Shown: positions 1 through 9,087, numbered from the stretch's first letter. The stretch is 63,456 nucleotides of DNA from Mucilaginibacter sp. (GCA_028287895.1 JAQBOV010000095.1:1-63456), one strand, 5' to 3'. Notes: generated by a model not told the origin, from the letters alone. Numbers and translations: made by a program.

Positions 1-555
1 GTAATACTGGATGTTATGATGCCCGAAATTGATGGCTTTGTAGTTGCCGAAACCATCAGACTTGAAAATTCAGAAGTGCCCATTATGTTCCTCACTGCTA
101 AAAATACCAATGAGGATAAAATTTCCGGCCTGAAAAAGGGCGCTGATGATTACCTGACCAAGCCGTTTAACCTGGAAGAATTAATTTTAAGGGTAAATAA
201 CCTGGTGAAAAGAGGCCTTAAAGGTGAGGAACTGAAAGAGTTTAACAGCTATAAGATCGGTGATAAGACCATTCATTTTAATTCATTTGAACTGGTAAAC
301 GGCGATGATTCAGTCACTCCATTAACTAAAAAGGAAACCATGTTGCTCAAGCTGCTGATCGAGCGCAGGAATGATGCGGTATCGCGCGAGCAGATACTGG
401 AAACGGTGTGGAATTATGATGTATATCCATCAACACGCACCATTGATAACTTTATCCTCACGTTCCGTAAATATTTTGAACCTGATCCCAAAAACCCGGT
501 TTATTTTCATTCCATTCGTGGTGTAGGTTATAAGTTTACCGATAACCAGCACTAA
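1..555 (+). CDS. OmpR/PhoB-family response regulator (5' end outside window)
   Basis: This is a two-component DNA-binding response regulator cut by the window edge. The frame is open from base 1, and the first residues read VILDVMMPEIDG, so the phosphoacceptor Asp is residue 4 of the visible part and the true start lies upstream. The rest of the receiver domain follows, with the conserved switch Thr (FLTAK) and Lys (YLTKPF), and then a winged-helix Trans_reg_C domain ending in the typical RGVGYKF motif. The partner histidine kinase is not in the window and is probably upstream. The stop is 3 bases before the next gene, so the two are probably co-transcribed. The family assignment is firm; the regulon is unknown. 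Confidence 0.93.
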   Translation, partial: VILDVMMPEIDGFVVAETIRLENSEVPIMFLTAKNTNEDKISGLKKGADDYLTKPFNLEELILRVNNLVKRGLKGEELKEFNSYKIGDKTIHFNSFELVNGDDSVTPLTKKETMLLKLLIERRNDAVSREQILETVWNYDVYPSTRTIDNFILTFRKYFEPDPKNPVYFHSIRGVGYKFTDNQH

Positions 556-558
556 TTA

Positions 559-1080
559 ATGTTCAGTAACCGGGCGCGGATATTTGTGTTGAGCGTGTTT
601 GCAATCATGCTGGTATTATTTGCTTACCAGCATGTTTACCAGTTGACGGCGTTTTGCGCATTAATGATCATCGTGATCGTTTTTGAATATTTCAAACAAG
701 GCACCCTGGTGCTGGCGGCAAAGTATTATCACCTTAAAGATTACGAAAAAACCGAAGAACTGCTCAAGCAGATCAGGAAACCGGAGTGGCTGAATAAAAA
801 GCGCCGGGGTTTTTATGAGTACATGATGGGCGCCATATGCCTCTGGAAGCACGAATTTAATGCGGCCGAAGCGCACTACGAACTGGCGGCGCAATACCCG
901 CTGCGCACGTTGAACGATCACGTGGCGGCGCTGGTACATGTGGCCAATATCAGCATCCGGCTGGGTAAATATGATAAGGCAGAGGCTTATTTACAGCTTG
1001 CCTTGAAGGATAAAGAAAAAATAACAGCCAAGATGCTGGCAGTGATAGACCGGTTAAAGCAGGAAATAAAGAAACATTAA
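559..1080 (+). CDS. Membrane-anchored TPR protein
   Basis: This is a 173-residue protein of unknown specific role. Two adjacent hydrophobic helices occupy about residues 7-45, followed by a soluble alpha-helical part containing tetratricopeptide-like repeats (for example the stretch with NAAEAHYELAAQYP and the stretch with GKYDKAEAYLQLAL). TPR domains usually mediate protein-protein contacts. It starts 3 bases after the response regulator stop and probably shares its transcript, which suggests a membrane-linked accessory role near that two-component system, although this is inference. No catalytic motif is visible. Confidence 0.75.
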   Translation: MFSNRARIFVLSVFAIMLVLFAYQHVYQLTAFCALMIIVIVFEYFKQGTLVLAAKYYHLKDYEKTEELLKQIRKPEWLNKKRRGFYEYMMGAICLWKHEFNAAEAHYELAAQYPLRTLNDHVAALVHVANISIRLGKYDKAEAYLQLALKDKEKITAKMLAVIDRLKQEIKKH

Positions 1081-1088
1081 CAAGCCCG

Positions 1089-1116
1089 TGTAGAGGCGTG
1101 ATGCGTCGCGCCTACA
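1089..1116. repeat. Short GC-rich hairpin between TPR gene and hemE
   Basis: The arms TGTAG-A-GGCG and CGC-G-CCTACA form an imperfect hairpin 9 bases after the upstream stop and 9 bases before the hemE start. It may act as a terminator or processing signal, or be a copy of a dispersed intergenic repeat. There is no T run, so termination is uncertain. Confidence 0.4.
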
Positions 1117-1124
1117 ATTGATAT

Positions 1125-2147
1125 ATGAGAGATTCACTACTAATTAAAGCCGCATTTTCGGAAAAAACAGAACGGCCGCCGGTATGGATGATGCGCCAGG
1201 CAGGGCGTTTTATGAAGGAGTATTGGGATATTAAAGACAAATATTCTTTCCTGGAAATGTGCAAAACACCCGAGATAGCAGCTGATGTAACCATGCTGCC
1301 TGTTGATCTGCTGGGTATAGATGCTGCCATCTTATTTTCGGATATCCTGGTTACTGCCGAGGCTATGGGCGGCGAGTTGAGTTTCACGCAGGGCACCGGA
1401 CCCAGGTTTGCAAATCCTGTTCGCAACCGCGCTGACGTTGATGCATTGGAAACTGAGGTAGCGGGCAAATTGCAGTATGTTGGCGATGCCATTAAGGTAA
1501 TTCAACAGCGTCTGAATGGCAAAATACCCCTTATTGGTTTTGCAGGAGCACCTTTTACGGTAATGAGTTATTTGGTTGAGGGCGGTTCGTCAAAGGATTT
1601 TAAACTGACTAAGCTGCTGATCCATAATCAACCGGAATTAGCTCACGCGCTATTATCAAAAATTGCCAAAGTAACGGTAGATTACCTCAATATGCAGATT
1701 GCAGCAGGCGTAAACGCCGTGCAAATATTTGATAGCTGGGCACAGGCGCTGTCATGGGATGATTATAAAGAATTCTCACACCGGTATATTGCAGATATCA
1801 TCAGCAAATTGAACCGCAAGGATATCCCTGTGATCTCTTTCTGCAAAGGCAGTTCGGTTTTTGCGCCCTTAATGGCCGAGGCTACGCCTGATGTGATCTC
1901 CATCGACTGGAATGCCGATCTGCTGGATATCAAAAAGCGTTTGCCGCAGGGCATGGCGGTACAAGGCAACCTTGATCCGCATATTTTGTATGCTGATAAA
2001 AAAGTAATAAAAGAAAGAATATACCGCCTGTTTGACCGCATGAAAGGAGAGAACGGATTTATATTTAACCTCGGTCACGGCATAATGCCGGACATCCCGT
2101 TTGATAATGTGAAATATGCGGTGGATATCATAAAAGAATATAAGTAA
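1125..2147 (+). CDS. hemE: Uroporphyrinogen decarboxylase
   Basis: This cytosolic enzyme decarboxylates the four acetate side chains of uroporphyrinogen III to give coproporphyrinogen III in haem biosynthesis. The protein has 340 residues, normal for the family. The hallmark PVWMMRQAGR motif is at residues 19-28, the substrate-binding Asp region (ILFSDILV) follows, and the second family signature GFAGAPFTVMSY lies near residue 140. The C-terminal NLGHGI motif is intact. The next gene is hemJ, which acts later in the same pathway, so the pair makes sense as a haem unit. No frame defects were seen. Confidence 0.97.
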   Translation: MRDSLLIKAAFSEKTERPPVWMMRQAGRFMKEYWDIKDKYSFLEMCKTPEIAADVTMLPVDLLGIDAAILFSDILVTAEAMGGELSFTQGTGPRFANPVRNRADVDALETEVAGKLQYVGDAIKVIQQRLNGKIPLIGFAGAPFTVMSYLVEGGSSKDFKLTKLLIHNQPELAHALLSKIAKVTVDYLNMQIAAGVNAVQIFDSWAQALSWDDYKEFSHRYIADIISKLNRKDIPVISFCKGSSVFAPLMAEATPDVISIDWNADLLDIKKRLPQGMAVQGNLDPHILYADKKVIKERIYRLFDRMKGENGFIFNLGHGIMPDIPFDNVKYAVDIIKEYK

Positions 2148-2219
2148 CGCGAACTCTGCGAATCGGGGGAAATTTTACTAAGACCTCTGATCGGTGTAAT
2201 TCGAATAAACTGGAGAAAA

Positions 2220-2756
2220 TTGGTGTATCAATATATTTTAGCCGTACATATCATTTTTGTAGTCTGCTGGTTTGCGGGGCTGTTTTATATTGTACGTTTG
2301 TTTATTTACCATACCGAGGCGCAGGACAAGCCGGAACCTGAGCGTAAAATATTGTCTGATCAATTCGGGATCATGGAGCGCAGGCTTTGGAACGTAATTA
2401 CCGTCCCGTCCATGTTTCTGGCCGTTGCTGCGGGTATTGCCATGTTATATTTGATTCCGGCCTGGTTAAGGCAACCCTGGCTGCACATCAAACTTTGTTT
2501 CGTTGCCGGCTTGCTGATCTACCACTTTATCTGCCAGAATAAGATCAAACAAATGCGCAGCGGCCTGTTCACCTGGACATCTACCCAGCTGCGCATCTGG
2601 AATGAAGTTGCTACCATACTTTTATTTGCTATTGTTTTTCTGGCGGTGGTAAAAACCGGCATCAGCTGGGTATATGGCAGCGTTGGGATCGTGGTCTTTT
2701 CAGTCGTTGTTATGTCGGGAGTGAAGATCTATAAGTCTTACCGGACGAGAAAGTGA
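2220..2756 (+). CDS. hemJ: HemJ-type protoporphyrinogen IX oxidase
   Basis: This 178-residue integral membrane protein of the HemJ/UPF0093 family (often labelled CopD family) oxidises protoporphyrinogen IX to protoporphyrin IX in bacteria lacking HemG or HemY. Four or more hydrophobic helices are visible. The early conserved His is at residue 10 (LAVHIIFVVCWF), a WLHIK motif lies at about residues 87-91, and the expected Trp- and Arg-rich loops are present. The start is TTG at 2220 or GTG at 2223; no in-frame ATG fits the N-terminal helix. Its position after hemE supports the haem assignment over a copper function. A hairpin terminator follows directly. Confidence 0.85.
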   Translation: MVYQYILAVHIIFVVCWFAGLFYIVRLFIYHTEAQDKPEPERKILSDQFGIMERRLWNVITVPSMFLAVAAGIAMLYLIPAWLRQPWLHIKLCFVAGLLIYHFICQNKIKQMRSGLFTWTSTQLRIWNEVATILLFAIVFLAVVKTGISWVYGSVGIVVFSVVVMSGVKIYKSYRTRK

Positions 2757-3072
2757 TTATTTGAAAGCCTCGTCCTTGGTACGGCTTTTTCGTATAACCG
2801 CTTTTTTTTCTGACCTCAAGCAAAAAATAACTGCAATGCTTTTTCCGGCTATGATGCTTTCAGCCTTAATTCCGCTAAGCTTCCACCTTTGCAATCAAAT
2901 TATCGTCGGTTATCTTTACTTTCAATGGCTACACTTTGCGCTTCATATTCAGGGTGCCGAGAGCAACTGTCAGAAATATAATTACAAGTTTAAAAGTAAA
3001 AAAGGCCTTTATTATGGCTTACAATTAATTTAATGGTTTGTACTATTGGATGGACTAATCTAAAGAATTTAT
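2757..3072. other. Intergenic stretch after hemJ, no gene supported
   Basis: Apart from the terminator at its left edge, this interval holds only an open frame starting with TTG (2761-3033). That frame begins inside the terminator hairpin and its translation resembles no family I know, so I do not call it a gene. Confidence 0.6.
2764..2790 (+). terminator. Rho-independent terminator after hemJ
   Basis: The stem AAAGC/GCTTT continues through CGT/ACG across a two-base bulge, has a 7-base loop and ends in a T run. It begins 8 bases after the hemJ stop, so it probably ends the hemE-hemJ transcript. Confidence 0.65.
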
Positions 3073-4353
3073 TTATTCCTGCCTGTAAATAACGCCGTCC
3101 TTGATCACCAGTTTTATCTGTTTGACTACCTTAATATCCTGGGCGGGGTTGCCTTGTACTGCTACCAGGTCGGCCAGGTAGCCAGGTTTAATATTGCCCA
3201 CACCTTTCAACCTGAAAACTGCCGCATTTACCGAAGTAGCCGATTTTAAAATATCAAGAGGTTTCATGCCATATTCAGTCATCAGTATCATTTCGCGTGC
3301 ATTATCACCATGAGCGAAAACGCCCACATCGCCACCCATGCAGATGGTTACCCCTGCTTTCATGGCTTCGTTAAAAATGTATTTTTTGTGGTTAATAAGC
3401 TTGTTTCCGGTATCAATACCCTTTTTCCACCCCAAATAATAGGATGAAACGGCTTCAGTTGCTGACAGGGTGGGGCAAAGGGCAATGCCTTTTTCCTTCA
3501 TCATTTTAAATAGTTCGGGTGTACCGCCATCGCCATGTTCAATTGTTGTTACCCCTGCAACTATGGCCCTGCGCATGCCTTCGCTCGTTCCGGAGTGAAC
3601 GGCTATTATTCTGCCGCTGCTACGGGCAACCTCTACGGCGGTTTTCAGTTCCTCCTGGGTAAAGGTTGGTTCGGATGCTCCATCCAGCCCCCAGCGATAG
3701 TCTACGTATATTTTTATTACATCAGCACCGTGCCCTATTTGCGAGCGTACCGCACGGGTTATTCCTTCCACCCCATCTGCTTGTTCGCCGCCTTTGGGGA
3801 TATCAATTTCTGCTACTTCGCTTTTTGGCCCATAGCTGCCTGTGGCCACAATGGCCCGGGTTGCCACCATCATTCGCGGACCGGGGATAATACCTTTGTT
3901 AATGGCAGTTTTTAAACCTACATCGTCATAACCTGCGCCTTCGGTGCCCAGGTCGCGCTCTGATGTAAAACCGGCCATTAAGGTTTCGCGTGCATGCACT
4001 ACTGCACGGGCAGTACGTTCGGCCCGGCTTTCGGTCAGCACCTGGTCCTTCCAGCTCGTTTCATTGTAAGGGTGAAGAAATAAATGGGAGTGCCCTTCTA
4101 TCAATCCGGGCATCAGGGTCATTCCTTTGAGTTCGATGATTTTTGAAGATGAAGGCGCTTTAATGCCGGCGGCATCACCGGCGGCTTCAATATGATTCGC
4201 TTTTATCAATACCCACCATCCGTTATGCATTTGCTGCCCGTCAAAAACACGGTCGGGTTTTAGAAGGGTATACGCCTCTTCGCTTTTACGCTGTGCCAAA
4301 GCGTTAAAGACTACTGATAAAATAAAAATAAAGGCCAGGCTCAGTTTTCTCAT
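3073..4353 (-). CDS. Secreted metal-dependent amidohydrolase
   Basis: This 426-residue imidazolonepropionase/prolidase-like amidohydrolase has an N-terminal signal peptide (about residues 1-20, ending ALA-Q), so it should act in the periplasm. Metal-binding features are in order: HSH at residues 88-90, a candidate carboxylated Lys in DVIKIYVDY near 215, His in IAVHSG and TIEHGDG, and the catalytic Asp in GGDVGVF. Related enzymes cleave Xaa-Pro or other dipeptides and cyclic amides; the substrate here cannot be told from sequence. It is divergent from the sigma-factor gene with 88 bases between them. Confidence 0.88.
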   Translation of the reverse strand: MRKLSLAFIFILSVVFNALAQRKSEEAYTLLKPDRVFDGQQMHNGWWVLIKANHIEAAGDAAGIKAPSSSKIIELKGMTLMPGLIEGHSHLFLHPYNETSWKDQVLTESRAERTARAVVHARETLMAGFTSERDLGTEGAGYDDVGLKTAINKGIIPGPRMMVATRAIVATGSYGPKSEVAEIDIPKGGEQADGVEGITRAVRSQIGHGADVIKIYVDYRWGLDGASEPTFTQEELKTAVEVARSSGRIIAVHSGTSEGMRRAIVAGVTTIEHGDGGTPELFKMMKEKGIALCPTLSATEAVSSYYLGWKKGIDTGNKLINHKKYIFNEAMKAGVTICMGGDVGVFAHGDNAREMILMTEYGMKPLDILKSATSVNAAVFRLKGVGNIKPGYLADLVAVQGNPAQDIKVVKQIKLVIKDGVIYRQE

Positions 4354-4441
4354 CCGGATATAAGACAGCTTACCAGCAAATAACGAAAAATAATTTATTA
4401 TTCATGCAACCATTTGCCCGTGGTTTTCATCTTACCTTTAA

Positions 4442-5014
4442 ATGATGCTTTTGGAGGACAGGTACACAATAGAAGAGCTGATAAAAAGATGCAAAGCCGG
4501 CGAACGGAAAGCCCAGGAATTGCTGTACAAGCAGTTTGCTTCAAAAATGCTGGGCGTTTGCATGCGATATGCTACCGACAGGATGGAAGCTGAGGATATG
4601 CTGCAGAATGGATTTATAAGGGTTTTCCGGAAGATGGCGGATTACCGCGGTGACGGCTCTTTTGAAGGATGGGTAAGGCGGATCATGGTCCATTGTTCAA
4701 TAGAGTATTACCGCAAGCACCATAAAATACTTCAGGCGGTTGATACGGACGGCGAAGGCGCGGAGCAATCCGTAAACCCTGCGGCGATAGCAAATTTGGA
4801 TGCAAAGGACCTGATGATGTTGATACAAAAACTTTCACCGGGATACCGGATGGTGTTTAACCTTTATGCTATTGAAGGCTACTCGCACAAAGAAATTGGT
4901 GAAATGATGGGTATATCGGAAGGCGCCTCCAAGTCGCAGCTTTCCAGGGCCCGGACCATATTAAAAGAACAAATTGCACAGTCAAATGGAAAAAGATATG
5001 AACATGCGGGATGA
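4442..5014 (+). CDS. ECF RNA polymerase sigma factor
   Basis: This 190-residue ECF-type sigma factor has region 2 at about residues 25-95 (with the MEAEDMLQNGFIRVFRKMADY helix split across core-binding and -10 recognition segments) and region 4 at about 125-180, containing the helix-turn-helix YSHKEIGEMMGISEGASKSQ. Such proteins redirect RNA polymerase in response to an envelope signal released by an anti-sigma partner. The next gene overlaps its 3' end and encodes a single-pass membrane protein of the expected kind. A weak Bacteroidota-type promoter (TTG with TACCTTTA) lies close to the start codon. Confidence 0.93.
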   Translation: MMLLEDRYTIEELIKRCKAGERKAQELLYKQFASKMLGVCMRYATDRMEAEDMLQNGFIRVFRKMADYRGDGSFEGWVRRIMVHCSIEYYRKHHKILQAVDTDGEGAEQSVNPAAIANLDAKDLMMLIQKLSPGYRMVFNLYAIEGYSHKEIGEMMGISEGASKSQLSRARTILKEQIAQSNGKRYEHAG

Positions 5015-5792
5015 CGAATTTGATGACCGGTTACGGCAAAAACTGGAAAATTTCGAGGCGGAACCTTCTGCACAGGTGTGGCAGAATATTGATGTTGAAC
5101 TCGACGGGAAAGCGCGCAAAAAGCGCATTTTTACGATATTGAGTGTGGCTGCCAGCGTAATCATATTGATCGCAGCCGGAATATTGTTTATCCCTGGAAA
5201 GGAAATTGTTAAGCCGGGACGTCATGGTAAGAATGATGCGGCACTTACCAGGGTAAAGCCATCAGCCAGAAAACCTGAAAATAATGCGCCTGTAAATGTA
5301 CGCAGACTAAAAGATATACCGGTGGCAAGGGCGCAGGCAGCCGCTACATACATAGCCGGGATTCATCAGCCTGGGAAAAAAATAGCGATACCCGCCGCTC
5401 AAAGTATAACGGATACCCCGGGGCCAACGGCACAAAGCGAGCCTGTTAAGCCGGAGCAGCAGCCTGTATTAGCAGCGGTATCGCAAAAGGCAGATAAAAT
5501 TGCCGTGCCTGTGGTTGAAATGCCTGCCGAAGTAAAACGGACCCAAATAAACGAGACGCCCGCTTTTCAATTGCAGCCTGTTTTGGCTTCGGAGCAAACG
5601 CCTGCTGTTAAACAAAATAAACCGGTTGTAAAAAGGCACGGCATCCGCAACTTCGGCGACCTGGTGAACCTGGTGGTAGCAAAGGTGGATAAACGCAGGG
5701 ATAAGGTGATCGAATTTACGGATACCGATGATGATCAGACCACGATTACGGGTGTACACATCGGGGCGATCAGAATTAAAAAGGACAATTAA
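4986..5792 (+). CDS. Probable anti-sigma factor, single-pass membrane protein
   Basis: The protein has a charged cytoplasmic N-terminus with DDEFDDRLRQKLENFEAEP, one transmembrane helix (about residues 45-68) and a long low-complexity Pro/Ala/Gln-rich periplasmic part. It overlaps the end of the ECF sigma gene. I start it at ATG 4986 because the longer frame opens with a TTG at 4974 and ATG codons at 4986 and 4998 fit better. No zinc-binding anti-sigma motif is visible, so the role rests on topology and context. The C-terminal tail is acidic (FTDTDDDQTTITGVHIG) and might contact the outer-membrane protein encoded next. Confidence 0.65.
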   Translation: MEKDMNMRDDEFDDRLRQKLENFEAEPSAQVWQNIDVELDGKARKKRIFTILSVAASVIILIAAGILFIPGKEIVKPGRHGKNDAALTRVKPSARKPENNAPVNVRRLKDIPVARAQAAATYIAGIHQPGKKIAIPAAQSITDTPGPTAQSEPVKPEQQPVLAAVSQKADKIAVPVVEMPAEVKRTQINETPAFQLQPVLASEQTPAVKQNKPVVKRHGIRNFGDLVNLVVAKVDKRRDKVIEFTDTDDDQTTITGVHIGAIRIKKDN

Positions 5793-5818
5793 TCATTCAA
5801 TCTAAATACATAACGAAT

Positions 5819-6634
5819 ATGAAACGTTTACTAATTACCGCCATGATATGTGCGGCTGCAGGCGGTGCGTTTGCGCAGGATGCTGCAACTGATTCTGCAA
5901 GGGTCACAAAAGATACCACAAAATTTCATACCAAACCAGGACACGATATTCAAATGGGCTTTGGGGATGATTATAAAAGTAAAAGAGATTCGGGTAATCG
6001 TTCAAGTTATCCAAAGGCATCGATCGGGCTTACCTTTTCACGGTTTGATCTTGGTCTGGCAACACTGATAGATAATGGCAGCTTTACGCTATCATCAAAA
6101 AACCAATTTTTGAATTACCGCTCGTGGAAAACAAGCAACGTAGGCTTCGATGTTTTCCAGATGGGAGTAAGGTTCAGCGATGGATTTAAGATCTATCTTT
6201 CCGGCGGGTTCGACTGGACGCTGATCCGTTTGCGCCAAAACGTTACCATCCTGCCCAATCAGCCCGTATTAACTCCGCGCTATGATAATATCCAATACAG
6301 CAAAAACCGCTTCTCCTCCAGTTATCTGCGTATACCGCTGTCGTTTGACTTTCGCTCGAAAGAAGATGCCCGGGGCAACCGCATGCACTTTGTCATAGGA
6401 CCGGATGCCGGTTTGCTGCTGGGCGGGCGTGTTAAACAGATCAGCAAGGAAAACGGCAAGCAGAAGATAGATGATGATTACCACTTTACCAAGGTACGTT
6501 ACGGTGGTTTTGTACGCGCAGGCTACGGCGGCTGGGGCATATTTGCCAAATATTACACCAACGATATGTTTGAGAACAGTCCTGATCAAAAGGGCTTAAA
6601 GAACCTCTCGTTTGGGTTTACGTTTGGGTTTTGA
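5819..6634 (+). CDS. Outer-membrane beta-barrel protein (PorT-like)
   Basis: This 271-residue protein has a clear signal peptide (cleavage after GGAFAQ), a short polar linker and alternating amphipathic strands ending in an aromatic residue (SFGFTFGF), as expected for a small outer-membrane barrel. It begins 26 bases after the anti-sigma-like gene and probably belongs to the same operon. Its function is unknown; the context suggests the barrel and the anti-sigma protein form an envelope-sensing or envelope-maintenance module with the ECF sigma factor. Confidence 0.75.
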   Translation: MKRLLITAMICAAAGGAFAQDAATDSARVTKDTTKFHTKPGHDIQMGFGDDYKSKRDSGNRSSYPKASIGLTFSRFDLGLATLIDNGSFTLSSKNQFLNYRSWKTSNVGFDVFQMGVRFSDGFKIYLSGGFDWTLIRLRQNVTILPNQPVLTPRYDNIQYSKNRFSSSYLRIPLSFDFRSKEDARGNRMHFVIGPDAGLLLGGRVKQISKENGKQKIDDDYHFTKVRYGGFVRAGYGGWGIFAKYYTNDMFENSPDQKGLKNLSFGFTFGF

Positions 6635-6650
6635 GGACAGGATCTTAGAA

Positions 6651-6692
6651 TTTAAAGACCAGCAGGATGCAGCTATGCTGCTGGTCTTTAAA
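6651..6692 (+). terminator. Long hairpin terminator of the sigma-factor operon
   Basis: A perfect 15-bp inverted repeat (TTTAAAGACCAGCAG and its complement) with a 12-base loop lies 17 bases after the barrel-gene stop. The arms are symmetrical with T-rich and A-rich ends, so it could work in both directions. Confidence 0.75.
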
Positions 6693-6719
6693 TCCTAAAA
6701 TCGTGTTATCTTTGACCTG

Positions 6720-7712
6720 ATGGCTAATCTTTTTTTACAGGCACTATCAGTAAGCAAAACATTCGCGGGCGGCGGAGGCATAAAAAACACTTCCATTGCT
6801 ATCCAGCCCGGAGAAATTACCGCCATTATAGGTGCAAGCGGCAGTGGTAAAAGCACATTGCTCAGCCTGCTTTTTGGCTTGCAATCGCCTGATAGCGGTG
6901 AGATTCAGTTTAAAGGCGAGCGTATTTGGGGGCCCGAAGAAAAGCTGATCCCAGGCCACAACGCCATGAAAATGGTTACCCAGGCAGAAGATGACCTTAA
7001 CCTGTTTGCCAAAGTATGGGATAATGTATCCGTGCTGCTGCCAAATACGAATGTGCAGGCCAAAAATGAAAAGACTGAACTGGTATTAAAGCAACTGAAC
7101 ATGCTGCATTTAGCCGATCATCGTGTGGCCGATCTGAGCGGGGGCGAAAAGCAGCGTGTAGCCATAGCCAGGGCATTGGTTACTCAGCCCGAAGTGCTGC
7201 TGCTTGACGAGCCCTTTAACCAGGTGGATACCTCCTTTCGTAACGGTTTGCAGGATGATATCAGGCAGATCGTTAAGGACACCGGCCTTACGGTAGTAAT
7301 GGTATCGCACGATCCGGGAGAAGTATTATCCATGGCCGATACGCTGCTGGTATTAAAGGATGGCCAGATCATTGAGGAAGGCCATCCTAAAAAAATATAC
7401 AACGATCCGCAGTACCTATACACTGCACAATTGCTCAACAACTGTAATGTACTCACTGCCGATGAAGCCCGCCGATGCGGGATAAAGGCAAATAAGGAAT
7501 TGGTGATGCTGTATCCCGAGTGGATAGAGGCCAAAGCAGGCTGGTGGAGGCGCAAGCGCTGGATGGTAAAGCAAGCACTGTTCAAGGGCTTTTATGAAGA
7601 ACTGCTGCTCGAAAATAATGGCGTCACCCTGCGCATACTCAACGGCCACCCGGGTAGATACATTGAAGGTAATAAGGCGAACCTGAGAATTGGCCGGTTT
7701 TTGGAGTATTGA
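6720..7712 (+). CDS. ABC transporter ATP-binding protein with C-terminal extension
   Basis: This is a 330-residue ATPase. The ABC domain fills residues 1-230: Walker A GASGSGKST at 38-46, Q-loop at VTQAED, signature LSGGEKQR at 139-146, Walker B VLLLDEP at 159-165 and H-loop His at about 197. Residues 235-330 form an extra domain of unknown function, rich in Trp, Arg and Leu (AGWWRRKRWMVKQ), perhaps a small substrate-sensing or RNA/membrane-contact domain. No permease or binding protein is adjacent; the gene stands alone between a terminator and a hairpin. It may pair with a permease encoded elsewhere. The substrate cannot be assigned. Confidence 0.87.
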   Translation: MANLFLQALSVSKTFAGGGGIKNTSIAIQPGEITAIIGASGSGKSTLLSLLFGLQSPDSGEIQFKGERIWGPEEKLIPGHNAMKMVTQAEDDLNLFAKVWDNVSVLLPNTNVQAKNEKTELVLKQLNMLHLADHRVADLSGGEKQRVAIARALVTQPEVLLLDEPFNQVDTSFRNGLQDDIRQIVKDTGLTVVMVSHDPGEVLSMADTLLVLKDGQIIEEGHPKKIYNDPQYLYTAQLLNNCNVLTADEARRCGIKANKELVMLYPEWIEAKAGWWRRKRWMVKQALFKGFYEELLLENNGVTLRILNGHPGRYIEGNKANLRIGRFLEY

Positions 7713-7713
7713 T

Positions 7714-7732
7714 CATTGCGGAAGTCGCAATG
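7714..7732 (+). terminator. Small hairpin after ABC ATPase gene
   Basis: The perfect arms CATTGCG and CGCAATG flank a five-base loop 2 bases after the stop codon. No T run follows, so it may be a weak terminator or a reduced copy of the CATTGCG-type dispersed repeat also seen at 17647-17731. Confidence 0.4.
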
Positions 7733-7905
7733 TAATTGGTCAGGTGGAGAATTTATTTAGCACAAGATGATCCCGCAGCCTGCACTATTTGCCCGTATTT
7801 AATCTTATAATAATGAATTAATAATTATTTTTCTTATCATTGATTTAATTGGCTGTATATGATGGCATTATAATTGTCATTTAACCAAGTATAAATCCCT
7901 GAAAA

Positions 7906-8862
7906 ATGAAGAAACCTTTACGATTAACATCCATCTTGTCAGCAACAATTGTAATGTTTATGCTTTACAGTTGTTCCAAGTCAAACCAAATTAATCCGGT
8001 ACAGGAGCAAGCAACCAATGCCGCCGGCGACGGTCAGCATGTGTATGGGGTTTTGCAGGCTCCGCCGGAGATGTACGAAATGGCACCCAAATATTCGCCG
8101 CAGCTCTTCCAAAAGAAGTTTGGTAACCTTAGTATAAGCTCCGGAACGCCCGTTTATACGCTGGCAACGCCAGCGGTGAGGGACCAGGGCCAGATAGGTT
8201 CATGCACGGGCTTTTGCGGAACTGAGGCATATGAAATTCTTTATAATTATAAAAACGGATCATTTCCCCCGGTGTTGAGTCCGGCATTTCTTTACTATGA
8301 GGAAAGGGTAAATATCTTGCACCAAAGAATAAGCGCAGATAACGGCGCTTATATGATCAACATTGATCAGGCTTTGCAGCAATATGGAGAGAGCACGGAA
8401 GCGTTGTATGTATATCCGAGCAGCAACAAGTCAACGGCTTACAAAACCCCTCCATCAGCCGCCGCCATTTCGAATGCCCTAAATTATAAAATAAGCAGTT
8501 ATGGTTTGGTCAATTCGGGAGATACTGCCGCAGTTAAGAATTTATTGAGGAATAATGTACCCGTAATGATGGGATTTAATGTTTATGACAATACGGCAAC
8601 CTACCAATATTTTGAACGCTTAAATACGACAAGCTATACCTATAATCCGTTAACCAGCAGCGGCGCTCTTATACAAGGCGTACGGCTGCTCGGCGGCCAT
8701 GCGGTTCCTATTATCGGGTATGACGATACCAGGAAAGCATTTCTTGTTGAAAACTCATGGGGTATAGCCTGGGGTTTAAAAGGATTTTTTTATCTCCCAT
8801 ACTCGGTTTTTATGAGTACGACTGTTGTGCCGCAGGGCGGTGTCTATTACGCGACGATTTAA
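7906..8862 (+). CDS. Papain-like (C1 family) cysteine peptidase lipoprotein
   Basis: This 318-residue lipoprotein has a lipobox Cys at position 23 (MLYSCSKS), so it is probably membrane-anchored outside the cytoplasm. The C1-peptidase catalytic elements are all visible: oxyanion Gln 96 and nucleophile Cys 100 in RDQGQIGSCTGF, His 265 in LLGGHAVPIIGYDD, and Asn 283 in VENSWG. There is no long propeptide like those of classical papains; only about 60 residues separate the lipobox from the catalytic domain. It stands alone between two hairpins. Its substrate and biological role are unknown. Confidence 0.9.
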   Translation: MKKPLRLTSILSATIVMFMLYSCSKSNQINPVQEQATNAAGDGQHVYGVLQAPPEMYEMAPKYSPQLFQKKFGNLSISSGTPVYTLATPAVRDQGQIGSCTGFCGTEAYEILYNYKNGSFPPVLSPAFLYYEERVNILHQRISADNGAYMINIDQALQQYGESTEALYVYPSSNKSTAYKTPPSAAAISNALNYKISSYGLVNSGDTAAVKNLLRNNVPVMMGFNVYDNTATYQYFERLNTTSYTYNPLTSSGALIQGVRLLGGHAVPIIGYDDTRKAFLVENSWGIAWGLKGFFYLPYSVFMSTTVVPQGGVYYATI

Positions 8863-8885
8863 GGTATGGATACGGATTTTTTGAA

Positions 8886-8925
8886 AGACAAGGAGCTGTC
8901 CCGGACCGGGGCAGCTCCTTTGTCT
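8886..8925 (+). terminator. Terminator after C1 peptidase gene
   Basis: The arms AGACAA-GGAGCTGTCCC and GGGGCAGCTCC-TTTGTCT form a long GC-rich stem with one bulge and one G-U pair, 23 bases after the stop codon. Confidence 0.7.
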
Positions 8926-9087
8926 GAAACCACTGATAATTGATTACCCGGATTTCACAAATTTTCGCTCTGGGCGTCCTTGCTGGGGACGAAGTAATCT
9001 CTACGTGGTAGGGCCGGCTGAGCAAAGTTCCACGCCTTTCTTTCCGCACGGTATACCATGCTGGCGCCTGGCGGGTGCGGGTCATTT

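Noticed and set aside
2761..3033. 90-codon open frame after hemJ
   Set aside because: It begins with TTG inside the terminator hairpin, has no recognisable domain and no ATG near its N-terminus.
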